From Aquirufa nivalisilvae (lineage in GTDB: Bacteria > Bacteroidota > Bacteroidia > Cytophagales > Spirosomataceae): a DNA stretch of 64,000 bases. Below are positions 45,038 to 54,334 of this stretch, piece by piece. The notes beneath the pieces are model-generated. The model saw nothing but the letters and a program-made list of their open reading frames with translations. It was not told the DNA's origin and did no database searches. How positions within the stretch are numbered: the first letter of the stretch is position 1; the number at the start of each line of letters is the position of its first letter. Location of the stretch: contig NZ_SEWX01000001.1 in the NCBI RefSeq assembly GCF_004307455.1, positions 248,001 to 312,000 on the forward strand, read 5' to 3'. Both the position numbers and the translations under genes were made by a program.

Positions 45038-46069
45038 ATGATGCTCAAATTCCTATTTTGCTTATTAATTAGTCCAATTGCTTTTGCTCAATCATCTTTA
45101 TTCAATATTAATGGTCAACAACCTGATTTTTGCCTAGGAAAATCAGGTAAAATAGAACTAGTATTCGGCCAAAAAAATAAACTGTTTTATTCCTTTTCTA
45201 CTGATCAGGGTGCCCATTTTTCTGAACCTAGCTTAGTTGATTCTCTAGTTGGATTACATTTAGGAGCATCTCGTGGACCCAGAATTGCAAGTTCAAATTC
45301 AGAAACCATCATTACGGCTGTTGATAAAATAGGTAATGTATACGCCTTTAGAAAAACTCATACAGGAACCTGGTTAAAAAATCAAGTGAATGATATTCCG
45401 GATATGGCAAAAGAAGGATTTAATGCCATTGCCGCTAATCAAAAAAATCAGTTCACGGTTATTTGGTTGGATTTAAGATTGAATCGAAAAAACAACTTAA
45501 TGTCCAGCACTTCTTTGGATGGAGGAAAAACTTGGCAAAAGAACCAACTCGTCTATAGCTCACCTGAATCAAATATTTGTGAATGCTGCCAACCCAATAT
45601 CATCATGAAAGACAATCATATTGCTATCATGTTTCGAAATTGGTTAAAAGGTTCTCGCGATATGTATGTTATTGAATCTCAAAATGGAGGAAAAAGTTAT
45701 AATCAAGCTAAGAAATTAGGCTTGGGAACTTGGGTTTTGGAGGCTTGTCCCATGGATGGAGGGAGTCTAAGCTGGACATCCACAGGGGACATTGCTACTG
45801 TCTGGCGTAGAGCAGAAAATCTTTATACTTCTGGAGTTCAAGGAGAGGAAAAGCTCATTGGTCCAGGGAAAAATGCCTCAACCGCCATATTATCCTCTGG
45901 CCAGTGGATGGTTTGGAACCATCAGGGGCAAATTTGGCTAAAATCAAATGCATCGGACACGCCTAAGTCTTTGGGACAAGGCCGCTTTCCTATTATGAAA
46001 TCCCTTAACCATCAAAAGGCTTTCATCGTTTGGGAAAACCAAGGTCAAATTTGGGGTCAACTACTGTAA
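45038..46069 (+). CDS. Exported sialidase-superfamily beta-propeller protein, unknown substrate
   Basis: 343 residues, signal peptide about 1-18. BNR/Asp-box-like repeats (STDQGAHFSEP, SLDGGKTWQKN, SQNGGKSYNQA) mark a sialidase-type propeller. The catalytic Arg triad and nucleophile Tyr of true sialidases are not obvious. A cysteine cluster NICECCQPNI near residue 183 is striking and could bind metal. It stands alone between the M28 peptidase (divergent) and the OsmC gene (convergent, 2-bp gap). Confidence 0.75.
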   Translation: MMLKFLFCLLISPIAFAQSSLFNINGQQPDFCLGKSGKIELVFGQKNKLFYSFSTDQGAHFSEPSLVDSLVGLHLGASRGPRIASSNSETIITAVDKIGNVYAFRKTHTGTWLKNQVNDIPDMAKEGFNAIAANQKNQFTVIWLDLRLNRKNNLMSSTSLDGGKTWQKNQLVYSSPESNICECCQPNIIMKDNHIAIMFRNWLKGSRDMYVIESQNGGKSYNQAKKLGLGTWVLEACPMDGGSLSWTSTGDIATVWRRAENLYTSGVQGEEKLIGPGKNASTAILSSGQWMVWNHQGQIWLKSNASDTPKSLGQGRFPIMKSLNHQKAFIVWENQGQIWGQLL

Positions 46070-46071
46070 GA

Positions 46072-46467
46072 TTATTTCAAACTGCTAATGATTTCAATGG
46101 GATTACTATATACTTTGTGAATAGGACACATGTTTGCAATGTTTAGAAGCCTTTCTTTTTGAGCCTCGTCCAAGTTTCCGGATAAATGTATATTTCGACG
46201 AATCGTCGTTTTGCTAAGTTCTTTATCCCAGATAAAATCCAATTCTAAATTCACGTCTTGCAAATCCCACCCTTTGCGATCAGCATACATGCGTAAAGTA
46301 GCAGAAGTACATGCTGCTAAAGCTGCTCGGACCAATTCATCTGGGGAAAAGCCCAAATTCCCTCCACCGAGTTCAATCGGCTCATCTGCAACAATTTGAT
46401 TTCCTGATTCACTTTGAATCTCCACTTGATAAAGTGTATTTCTTAAATGCGATGTAATTTTCCCCAT
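46072..46467 (-). CDS. OsmC-family thiol peroxidase-like protein
   Basis: 131 residues. The two redox cysteines of OsmC/Ohr proteins are present: AALAACTSATLRMYADRKGW (Cys about 53) and NMCPIHKVYSNPIEI (Cys about 114), with a nearby catalytic Arg likely in the N-terminal half. The family reduces organic hydroperoxides. It lies 3 bp downstream of the pirin-family gene, suggesting a small oxidative-stress operon. Confidence 0.92.
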   Translation of the reverse strand: MGKITSHLRNTLYQVEIQSESGNQIVADEPIELGGGNLGFSPDELVRAALAACTSATLRMYADRKGWDLQDVNLELDFIWDKELSKTTIRRNIHLSGNLDEAQKERLLNIANMCPIHKVYSNPIEIISSLK

Positions 46468-46470
46468 GAC

Positions 46471-47355
46471 TTATCTATTGTTTAAACTTGGATATGGCAC
46501 AAATTCATTTTCCTCTCCTTGAATTTTATCAAAACGTCGATTGATCCAATCGTCTTTCGCTTTATCAATTAAAGACTTATCACTCGAAACAAAATTCCAA
46601 TTGATAAAGCGCTCCTCAGGAAAAGGATCTCCTCCAAATATATAAATGGTGCTATTTGCTTCCATCGTAAAAGTACATAAGCTATGGTCTTGGGCAACCA
46701 ACAATTGCTTTGGACCAAATGTATTCCCTTCTTCTTCAATGCCTCCCTCCAAGATATATATTCCCGATTCTCCAAATAGCTGATCTCCCAAGGATAATTC
46801 CGTTTTCTCCTTACTCTTCACTTCGATCATGTACAAAGGACTATAAACAGGCACTCCTGATTCTCGACCAAAGGCTTTTCCTGCAATCAAGGTAAATTGA
46901 GTATCTCCTTCATTCCATGTAGGTAATTCCTCTTTGCCAATATGCACAAAAGAGGGCTCCATCTGCTCCAGTTCTTTGGGCAATGCTACCCAAATCTGTA
47001 AACCATGCAAAACCTTATCAGAATGACGTAAATGTTCTGGGGTCTTTTCCGAATGCACTATCCCTTTACCAGCAGTCATCCAATTTACTTCCCCAGGTTT
47101 AATCTCTAAAGCAGAACCTAGGGTATCACGGTGCATAATACTCCCTTCAAATAGATAAGTCAAGGTTGATAAACCAATATGGGGATGCGACAACACATCT
47201 AAATTCTCCCTTTCACTTAACTTGGTTGGCCCCATGTGGTCAATAAATGAAAAAGGCCCAATCATTCTTTTTTGACGAAAAGGTAACAATCGTCCAACCA
47301 TAAAATTACCAATATTAGCAGCCCGCTCTTCGATAATCAATTGAATATTTGACAT
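46471..47355 (-). CDS. Pirin-family cupin protein (second)
   Basis: 294 residues, the longer pirin type. The metal site is in VLSHPHIGLSTLTYLFEG (His-x-His) and GKGIVHSEKTPE. Pirin_C continues through FGGDPFPEERFINWNFVS. Function, as for the first pirin at 25497, is either a quercetinase-like dioxygenase or a redox-linked regulator. It is followed 3 bp later by osmC-like, and the region upstream (47356-47700) also leads to susC on the other strand. Confidence 0.92.
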   Translation of the reverse strand: MSNIQLIIEERAANIGNFMVGRLLPFRQKRMIGPFSFIDHMGPTKLSERENLDVLSHPHIGLSTLTYLFEGSIMHRDTLGSALEIKPGEVNWMTAGKGIVHSEKTPEHLRHSDKVLHGLQIWVALPKELEQMEPSFVHIGKEELPTWNEGDTQFTLIAGKAFGRESGVPVYSPLYMIEVKSKEKTELSLGDQLFGESGIYILEGGIEEEGNTFGPKQLLVAQDHSLCTFTMEANSTIYIFGGDPFPEERFINWNFVSSDKSLIDKAKDDWINRRFDKIQGEENEFVPYPSLNNR

Positions 47356-47700
47356 AGCTCGTATGATTTATGTAACGAATTTACTCGGTTTGCTAGCTAT
47401 TAAAACTTAATGTACATGAATAAAAATCCGACAATCAAAGATTTGTTTGAAATAGAGATTTTATCAATCCTTAATATGCTACTTCCCTCCAATTTAAACG
47501 ATGGTGGCATATTTGCCGAAAATACCCATATTCAAATGCCTAAAAATAAATATATCCTAATTAATCTTTGTATTTTACTATTTATCAGTAATTTGGATTC
47601 AATATTCTATCATTACACCAACTATAATAACTAACTCTTTCCTTCAATTCTCCAATCTGGAGGATCTGAAAGTATCCAATCAACCTAACAATTATACTCT
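47356..47700. other. 345-bp divergent intergenic region upstream of susC
   Basis: AT-rich region between the pirin gene (minus) and the SusC gene (plus). An open frame at 47410-47634 (74 codons) is present but has no recognised domain and an isoleucine/asparagine-rich composition, so I do not call it a gene. No exact TAnnTTTG box was found. Confidence 0.45.
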
Positions 47701-50700
47701 ATGAAAAAAAATCAGACCATGAGACAACATGTCTCGTACCTGAGAATGTACATTCTCTATTTTGCCATGCTATGTGGAATTATCCACTCCGCTCAGGCGA
47801 GTAAGGCCTCCTTAATTGACAAATCAGTCACAGGGAAAGTTACAGAAGAAAATGGTGCTCCGATTCCAGGGGTATCGGTTACTCAAAAAGGTAGTACTCG
47901 TGGAACGACTACTGATATCAATGGTAATTTCAAAATCAATGTTGACAATGAAAAATCCATTTTAGCATTCTCTTTTGTTGGTTATATCCCACAAGAAATT
48001 GAAGTGGGAAGCCAAGCTAATCTAACGGTGAAGTTAAAAGTAGATACCAAATTATTGACAGAAGTGGTGGTGGTAGGTTATGGTAGCCAGAAAAAGGCCA
48101 ACCTAACTGGAGCCGTAGACCAAGTCAGTAGTGAGGTATTTGATAACCGACCTTTAACCAATTTAAATCAAGGTCTTCAAGGTGTTATGCCCAACTTAAA
48201 TATCAAGATGGGAGATGGAAAGCCAAATCAAGCACCTAGCTTTAATATCCGTGGAACTACTTCCATTGGACAGGGAGGAAATGCTTTGGTTCTAATTGAT
48301 AACGTAGAAGGAGACCCTAGTTTATTAAATCCCAATGACATCGCCACAATTACCTTGTTGAAGGATGCCGCATCTGCTTCCATTTACGGAGCTAGAGGCG
48401 TATTTGGGGTGGTATTAATCACCACTAAAAATCCAACTAAAGGAAAAACTTCGGTTACCTATTCCTCCAATTATTCCTTAAAAAACCCCATTGCGGTTCC
48501 TGAGCTAGTTACAGATGGCTACACATTTGCCTCCATGTTTGCCGAGTCATTTGTTAATTTTCAAGGTAGTTTTCCTCAAAACGTCAATAAAACATTAAAG
48601 TTTTCTCAAGCCTACTTGAATGAATTTAAACGTAGAAAAGAGGTTGGAGGATTACCTGATTATGAAATTGATCCAGTAACAGGAGAATACGTCTATTATG
48701 GAAGTACGGATTACTATGGAAATTTATATAAAAAGGTTACAACCTCTAAAGAACACAATCTAAGCATCTCGGGTAGTAGCGATAAGGCAAGCTATTTATT
48801 AACGGGGCGCTATTACGGTCAGGATGGTTTATTCCGATATAATTCCGACGATTACCAAATGTTGAATTTCTCAGGAAAAGGAAGCGTTCAACTGTATCCT
48901 TGGTTAAAAGTGACCAACTTCACGCAATTCTCGAACATGAAATATCATAACCCACTCAACGTAGGTGAGGGTGGTGGTATCTGGAGAAATATCGCGGATG
49001 AAGGACATCCAATTTCACCCATGTTAAACCCAGATGGAACACTGTCTTTTTCTGCAGCTTATAATATTGGAGATTTCTATTACGGGAAAAATGGCATCGA
49101 CAACGACAAGCGTGTATTTAGAAATACCACAGGTTTTGCTGCTGATTTTTTCAAAAATAAATTACGTGTAAAAGGTGATGTCACGATTCAAACCACGGAC
49201 AACAATGATAGAACGAAGGCTGTGCCCGTTCCATATAGTGTAAAGCCAGGCGTGATTTCCTATGTGGGAACGACCACCAATTACCTCAACGATGTTTACA
49301 GGGAGACAACCTACATGACAACCAACCTGTATACAGAATATGAAAATACCTTCCATGAAGATCACTACTTAAAAGTGATGGCAGGTTACAATTATGAAGA
49401 ATCTAGATTTAAAAGATTATCTGCCCAAAGAAATGGATTAATCTTTGAAGGTGCTAATGATATAAACCTAGCTTTAGGTCAATCCATTACCACCAGTGGT
49501 GGTTGGGAAGTTTGGAAAATCATGGGCGGATTCTCTCGCTTAAACTACTCGTTTAAAGACCGATATCTCTTGGAAGTAAATGCTCGATATGATGGATCAT
49601 CTAAATTCCCAAGTAACCAACGTTTTGCCTTCTTCCCTTCTTATTCATTAGGATGGAGACTTTCCAAGGAAGCATTTTGGAATGTGCCAGAGAAATTAAT
49701 TACTGATTTAAAATTAAGAGCTTCATATGGTTCATTAGGTAATGGAAATATCAATTCCTATGCCTATTTAGAGCAGTTTAATATTGCTCAATCGGGATTG
49801 GTTTTGAATGGTCAAAGACCACAATTTACCACAAACCCAACAGTTATTCCGGAAGGCTTAACTTGGGAAACTGCTACTACCAAAAACATCGGTATTGACC
49901 TTTCCATGTTAAATAATCGATTGCACTTCAATGCAGACGCTTATATCAGAACAACCACCGATATGTTTACTGTAGGATTAACCTTACCTGCTGTATTTGG
50001 TGCTTCGTCACCAAAAGGTAACTATGCCGACCTGGAAACAAAAGGTTGGGAAATGCTCCTTTCTTATAATGACCAAGTAAACGTAGCTTCCAGTCCATTA
50101 AAATTCAACGTTCGATTAACCTTATCTGACTACACAGCTGTTATTAAAAAATACAATAACCCTCAAAAATTACTAAGTGATTTTTATGAAGGTCAGGTAA
50201 TGGGTGAAATTTGGGGTTATACCACCGCTGGATATTTTACCTCAGCAGATGACGTTAAAAATAGTGCTAAACAAGATTTGTTCCGCAGCGCAAACAGTGG
50301 TGTGTGGTACCCTGGTGATATCAAATTTGTTGATTCAAATGGAGATGGCAATATTACTCCTGGCACTAGCCGAGTAAGTAATCCGGGAGACAGATCCATT
50401 ATTGGAAACACAACTCCTCGTTATACATACGGAATCATGTTAGGCGCAGATTGGAAAAATTTCTTTTTCTCTGCATTTTTCCAAGGTGTAGGACAGCAAG
50501 ATTGGTATCCAAGTAGAGAGGCGAATTTGTTTTGGGGACAATACAATCGACCATACGGCGGTATTCCAAAAAGTCAGTTAGGCAATATTTGGAAAGAAGA
50601 TAATGTCAATGCTTATTTCCCAAGATATGTATCGCGTATAGCTAGTAATGCGAACGGAACATTATCAGCACCTCAGACAAAATACATGCAAGATGTTCGT

Positions 50701-50961
50701 TATATCCGCTTGAAAAATATTCAAATCGGCTATAATTTACCTAGTCAGCTAGCTTCCAAAATTGGTTCAACCGCTGCAAGAGTATATGTTTCTGCTGAAA
50801 ACATTTGGACAGCTTCCCCACTATTTAAAATTACTCGTGATATAGATGTTGAAAATGCTGTAGCATCCGATCAAGTGTTCTCTCCAGGAGGAAACTCAGG
50901 TGATGGTTATAACTATCCATTAATGAAAAGTGTAACACTTGGTTTATCTATTACATTTTAA
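47701..50961 (+). CDS. SusC/RagA TonB-linked outer-membrane transporter (second locus)
   Basis: 1086 residues. A long leader (about 1-33) is followed by a carboxypeptidase-D-like domain (VTEENGAPIPGVSVTQKG), TonB-region LTEVVVVGYGSQKKANLTGA near 121, plug motifs VLIDNVEGDPS and LKDAASASIYGARGVFGVVL, and a barrel ending LGLSITF. It begins the plus-strand polysaccharide locus with susD, the glycosidase-like gene and a membrane regulator. A second in-frame ATG seven codons on is also possible. Confidence 0.94.
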   Translation: MKKNQTMRQHVSYLRMYILYFAMLCGIIHSAQASKASLIDKSVTGKVTEENGAPIPGVSVTQKGSTRGTTTDINGNFKINVDNEKSILAFSFVGYIPQEIEVGSQANLTVKLKVDTKLLTEVVVVGYGSQKKANLTGAVDQVSSEVFDNRPLTNLNQGLQGVMPNLNIKMGDGKPNQAPSFNIRGTTSIGQGGNALVLIDNVEGDPSLLNPNDIATITLLKDAASASIYGARGVFGVVLITTKNPTKGKTSVTYSSNYSLKNPIAVPELVTDGYTFASMFAESFVNFQGSFPQNVNKTLKFSQAYLNEFKRRKEVGGLPDYEIDPVTGEYVYYGSTDYYGNLYKKVTTSKEHNLSISGSSDKASYLLTGRYYGQDGLFRYNSDDYQMLNFSGKGSVQLYPWLKVTNFTQFSNMKYHNPLNVGEGGGIWRNIADEGHPISPMLNPDGTLSFSAAYNIGDFYYGKNGIDNDKRVFRNTTGFAADFFKNKLRVKGDVTIQTTDNNDRTKAVPVPYSVKPGVISYVGTTTNYLNDVYRETTYMTTNLYTEYENTFHEDHYLKVMAGYNYEESRFKRLSAQRNGLIFEGANDINLALGQSITTSGGWEVWKIMGGFSRLNYSFKDRYLLEVNARYDGSSKFPSNQRFAFFPSYSLGWRLSKEAFWNVPEKLITDLKLRASYGSLGNGNINSYAYLEQFNIAQSGLVLNGQRPQFTTNPTVIPEGLTWETATTKNIGIDLSMLNNRLHFNADAYIRTTTDMFTVGLTLPAVFGASSPKGNYADLETKGWEMLLSYNDQVNVASSPLKFNVRLTLSDYTAVIKKYNNPQKLLSDFYEGQVMGEIWGYTTAGYFTSADDVKNSAKQDLFRSANSGVWYPGDIKFVDSNGDGNITPGTSRVSNPGDRSIIGNTTPRYTYGIMLGADWKNFFFSAFFQGVGQQDWYPSREANLFWGQYNRPYGGIPKSQLGNIWKEDNVNAYFPRYVSRIASNANGTLSAPQTKYMQDVRYIRLKNIQIGYNLPSQLASKIGSTAARVYVSAENIWTASPLFKITRDIDVENAVASDQVFSPGGNSGDGYNYPLMKSVTLGLSITF

Positions 50962-51025
50962 TGAGCTGAGAATCAAAAAGACATTCTCTGCAGGTAAAAC
51001 AACCTTAAAATTTTAACATAAGATC

Positions 51026-52795
51026 ATGAAACTTAACTATATCTTCTGCCTACTTTTCACATCCAGCTTATTTTTAGGATGTAGTTTGGAAGAAATTCCA
51101 GAGGCAACCACCACCAAGGGCCCAATCTTCAGTAGCGAAAGCGGCCTCATTTTATATACCAATTCATTTTACAATATGATGAATGGTAAAAACCTACATC
51201 GTGCCGATGCTATGTCGGACTATTTAGCCAGAAAAGACACCCCACCTTTCATCACTCCAGGAAACTTTAGTGCGGAGGTGAGTTCGGGGTGGTCTTGGTC
51301 AGATTTGAGAAATATCAACTATTTCATTAAAAACTGCAATGACCCCAAGGTTCCTTTAGCTGTTAGAAATAACTACATTGGAATTGCCCGATTCTTCCGA
51401 GCATGGTTTTATTATGAAAAAGTAAAACGGTTTGGAGACGTCCCTTGGATCAATAAACCATTGGATGTATCGGATACTGAGCTATTGAACAAAGGTCGAG
51501 ATTCTCGTGTGATGGTGATGGATTCTGTCATTGCTGACTTGAATTTTGCATGTGCCAATATCACTGCTAAAACTGAAGGTACCCGTAGTTTGGTAACAAA
51601 ATATGCAGCATTTGCTTTCAAATCACGTGTTTGTCTATATGAAGGCACATTAAGAAAATACCATACGAACCTAAATTTAAGCTCTAGTTCCGCCAACCTA
51701 TTAACACAAGCTGCAGCCGCAGCTAAGGTCGTTATGGATGAAGCAGGGTATAAATTATACGATGGTGCTGGAGTAGATAAATCATATCGACAGGTGTTCA
51801 TCAATCCTGCACCGGTGGCTACAGAAGTGATACTTTCAGCCGTTTGTGATTTGGCATTAAACAACCTGAATGATGGTAACTGGTATTGGACATCAGGAAC
51901 TTATGGTGATAAGGCAAACTTCATTAGATCATTCATCAATACCTACTTGAACATTGATGGAACCCCTTTCACCAATAATCCTGCTTACAAAACCATGCTT
52001 TTTAAAGATGAGGTGAAAGGGAGAGATAAACGTTTACAACAAACGATTCGTTCTGGAGATTACAAACGCCTAAACAATGGAGTTTTGGAAGCGGCGCCAC
52101 CTCTATTCTCGTACACATTTACAGGTTATCAGCCAATAAAATGGGCTTTGGATGACATGTATTATGATACCCGAGATTTGAACATCAACTCGGTATCCAT
52201 CATCCGATATGCGGAAGTATTATTGAACTATGCTGAAGCAAAAGCGGAACTAGGCTCTTTAACAGATGCAGATTGGGCCGCAACAATAGGCTTATTGAGA
52301 AAGAGAGCTGGTATCACGGGCGGAACAAATACCTTACCCAAGGATATTGATACCTACCTTCAAACCACGTATTTCCCTGCCATTTCCGACCCAATAATTC
52401 TAGAGGTACGTCGAGAAAGAGGAATCGAATTATGCTTAGAAGGTTTTCGTTTTGACGATATCGTGCGATGGAGAAGAGGAGAACTTATGCAAATGGAATG
52501 GAATGGCATGTATGTTCCTAGTTTAGACACGCCAATGGATTTAAATGAAGACGGGAAATTGGATGTGGCATTCTACCAAAAACTCCCAACCAAAGTATCT
52601 GGTGTAACCTATGTAGAAGTAACTCCATTAGTCAGTGGAAAAGCCAATCCACAATTACTTTCTAATGGCACTTCAGGAGAATTAACTTGGTTCAATAACA
52701 TTCCAAGGAAATGGGAAAACAAACATTATTTATACCCTATTCCCGCTGGAGATTTAATTACTAACCCCAAACTAGGGCAAAATCCAGGATGGTAA
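51026..52795 (+). CDS. RagB/SusD-family lipoprotein (second locus)
   Basis: 589 residues. The lipobox LFLGC gives Cys19. SusD-type helical repeats (FFRAWFYYEKVKRFGDVPWI; IIRYAEVLLNYAEAKAELG; RERGIELCLEGFRFDDIVRW) and the end YLYPIPAGDLITNPKLGQNPGW identify it. It starts 64 bp after the SusC stop and is the surface ligand-binding partner. A strong terminator follows right after the stop. Confidence 0.94.
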   Translation: MKLNYIFCLLFTSSLFLGCSLEEIPEATTTKGPIFSSESGLILYTNSFYNMMNGKNLHRADAMSDYLARKDTPPFITPGNFSAEVSSGWSWSDLRNINYFIKNCNDPKVPLAVRNNYIGIARFFRAWFYYEKVKRFGDVPWINKPLDVSDTELLNKGRDSRVMVMDSVIADLNFACANITAKTEGTRSLVTKYAAFAFKSRVCLYEGTLRKYHTNLNLSSSSANLLTQAAAAAKVVMDEAGYKLYDGAGVDKSYRQVFINPAPVATEVILSAVCDLALNNLNDGNWYWTSGTYGDKANFIRSFINTYLNIDGTPFTNNPAYKTMLFKDEVKGRDKRLQQTIRSGDYKRLNNGVLEAAPPLFSYTFTGYQPIKWALDDMYYDTRDLNINSVSIIRYAEVLLNYAEAKAELGSLTDADWAATIGLLRKRAGITGGTNTLPKDIDTYLQTTYFPAISDPIILEVRRERGIELCLEGFRFDDIVRWRRGELMQMEWNGMYVPSLDTPMDLNEDGKLDVAFYQKLPTKVSGVTYVEVTPLVSGKANPQLLSNGTSGELTWFNNIPRKWENKHYLYPIPAGDLITNPKLGQNPGW

Positions 52796-52798
52796 AAA

Positions 52799-52828
52799 TA
52801 AAGGCCTACTTAATAAGTAGGCCTTTTT
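52799..52828 (+). terminator. Rho-independent terminator after susD
   Basis: Near-perfect palindrome AAGGCCTACTT-AAT-AAGTAGGCCTT followed by a T-run, directly after the susD stop codon. Confidence 0.92.
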
Positions 52829-53022
52829 AATGACTCATTTTCTACATAATTTTAAAGAAAATGTGTTATTGGTATTAATCTGTGAGCATATTTAACAATT
52901 TTCATAAAAAATAATCGTTAGGACGTCGATGTTCTCACATTAGCTATTGTGAATTAAGAAGAATCTATCTAATTTGAGAGTATTAATTAGTAAGAATTTA
53001 GTTTGTTGATGAAGTGTAATGC
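52829..53022. other. Intergenic region between two terminators
   Basis: 194 bp with no ORF, bounded by the susD terminator and a second hairpin terminator. It could hold a short transcript; no TAnnTTTG promoter box is clear, so I leave it unassigned. Confidence 0.35.
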
Positions 53023-53056
53023 AAAAAAGTCACCTGAGATTCAAGTGACTTTTTTT
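53023..53056 (+). terminator. Orphan rho-independent terminator
   Basis: 11-bp stem AAAAAAGTCAC/GTGACTTTTTT with an 11-base loop, about 70 bp upstream of the ATG at 53124. A-run on one side and T-run on the other allow function in both directions. No gene directly precedes it on the plus strand. Confidence 0.82.
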
Positions 53057-53123
53057 GATTTTTATCTTTGATTAATTTCCTCCCCTGATCATATCTTATC
53101 CTTTCTCTAAACCAACCCATATC

Positions 53124-54020
53124 ATGAAACACTATATCTCTATGGTCTTTTGTTTGGCAATTGTTCTTCATCTTTTCCCTGCACAAAGTCAAACACTCTT
53201 TCCAGATGTATTAGTCAAATTTAAACCTCTAATCAAAGAAGCCGTATTTTCTGGTACAGGTTCCCAAACTTGGGATGAACAAATTCGGGAACGAGGATAT
53301 ATCTTAAAGGAAAAAGACGGATATCACTTATGGTATACTGGATATTCTAAATCAAGTCCAATCAAGAATTTGGGATACGCTACTTCCAAGAATGGATTAG
53401 ATTGGAAAAGACATGCAAACAATCCTATCAATCCTCAACAATGGATTGAAGATGTCTTCGTCATTAAAAAAGGCAAAAATTATTACATGTTTGCCGAAGG
53501 AAAAGGAGATACCACCCATCTACTCGTATCAAAAAACAAAACTGATTGGCAAGAATTAGGGAATCTAAGGATTCTTAAAACGAGTGGACAGGCCATAGAA
53601 AAAGGTGCCTTTGGGACACCTTGTGTTATTTCAGTGGATGATACCTATTATTTATTCTATGAAAGAGATGATCTAGGGGTTTGGTTAGCCAAATCAAGTA
53701 ACCTCATTGATTGGGTCAATGTTCAGGATCAACCCGTATTAGAAATGGGGCCTGAACCCTATGACAAATTCGGTGTGGCCATAAACCAAGTCATTTTTTA
53801 CCAAGGATACTATTATGCTTATTATCATGCCACAGCCTTCAAAGACTGGAGAGAATGGTCAAGTAATGTTGCTGTTTCCAAAGACCTCATTCATTGGACT
53901 AAATACCCTCAAAATCCTATTATAGGAAATAATGAATCCAGCAATATTCTTGTCCCAGATGGTCAAGGATTCCGCTTATATACCATGCATTCAAAGGTAC
54001 ACGTATATCAATCCAAGTAA
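53124..54020 (+). CDS. Exported five-bladed-propeller glycosidase-like protein (GH43/GH32-like)
   Basis: 298 residues, signal peptide about 1-22. The repeats SKNGLDWKRHANNPI, SKNKTDWQELGNL, SSNLIDWVNVQDQPV and SKDLIHWTKYPQNPI are the blade signatures of the GH43/GH32/GH62 superfamily. Candidate acids are in WDEQIRERGY, WIEDVFVIKKG and KFGVAINQV, but I cannot assign the three catalytic residues with certainty. It follows the SusCD pair and precedes the regulator, so it probably cuts the glycan imported by them. Confidence 0.78.
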   Translation: MKHYISMVFCLAIVLHLFPAQSQTLFPDVLVKFKPLIKEAVFSGTGSQTWDEQIRERGYILKEKDGYHLWYTGYSKSSPIKNLGYATSKNGLDWKRHANNPINPQQWIEDVFVIKKGKNYYMFAEGKGDTTHLLVSKNKTDWQELGNLRILKTSGQAIEKGAFGTPCVISVDDTYYLFYERDDLGVWLAKSSNLIDWVNVQDQPVLEMGPEPYDKFGVAINQVIFYQGYYYAYYHATAFKDWREWSSNVAVSKDLIHWTKYPQNPIIGNNESSNILVPDGQGFRLYTMHSKVHVYQSK

Positions 54021-54045
54021 AGGGCCAAAAGTTAAGGGCAACAAA

Positions 54046-54079
54046 AAAGCCTAGGCTTGATAAAAGTCTAGGCTTTAAA
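54046..54079 (+). terminator. Rho-independent terminator after the glycosidase-like gene
   Basis: 9-bp stem AAAGCCTAG/CTAGGCTTT with a 13-base loop, 25 bp past the stop; A/T runs flank both arms. Confidence 0.85.
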
Positions 54080-54334
54080 TACCCGTGTTCTACTTATTTC
54101 TCTAATAATTAATCAAATTTTCATGAAAGACTGGATTTGCACCCATTCAAACATACAATCTACTTTTATGCAATCTATTTTTACTTTTAAAAATCTTTGA
54201 TGCACTAAACTGAATTACAAAATTAACTATTCAGCGTAAATTTTTCTTTAATTAGACGTATTAAATAAGTTCATATTGTTACTAAAAAGTAAAATAATGT
54301 TACATTTAGCGAATAATCTGATTCTTTTGGAGAT
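54080..54334. other. Upstream region of the membrane-spanning regulator
   Basis: AT-rich stretch of 255 bp with no ORF or RNA gene seen. TTCTTTTG near 54322 is one base off the -7 consensus, 4-5 bp before the start region, and would give a very short leader. Confidence 0.35.

Noticed and set aside
47410-47634. Small 74-codon gene upstream of susC
   Set aside because: Low-complexity Ile/Asn-rich translation without a domain or convincing start signal, in a region expected to hold the susC promoter.
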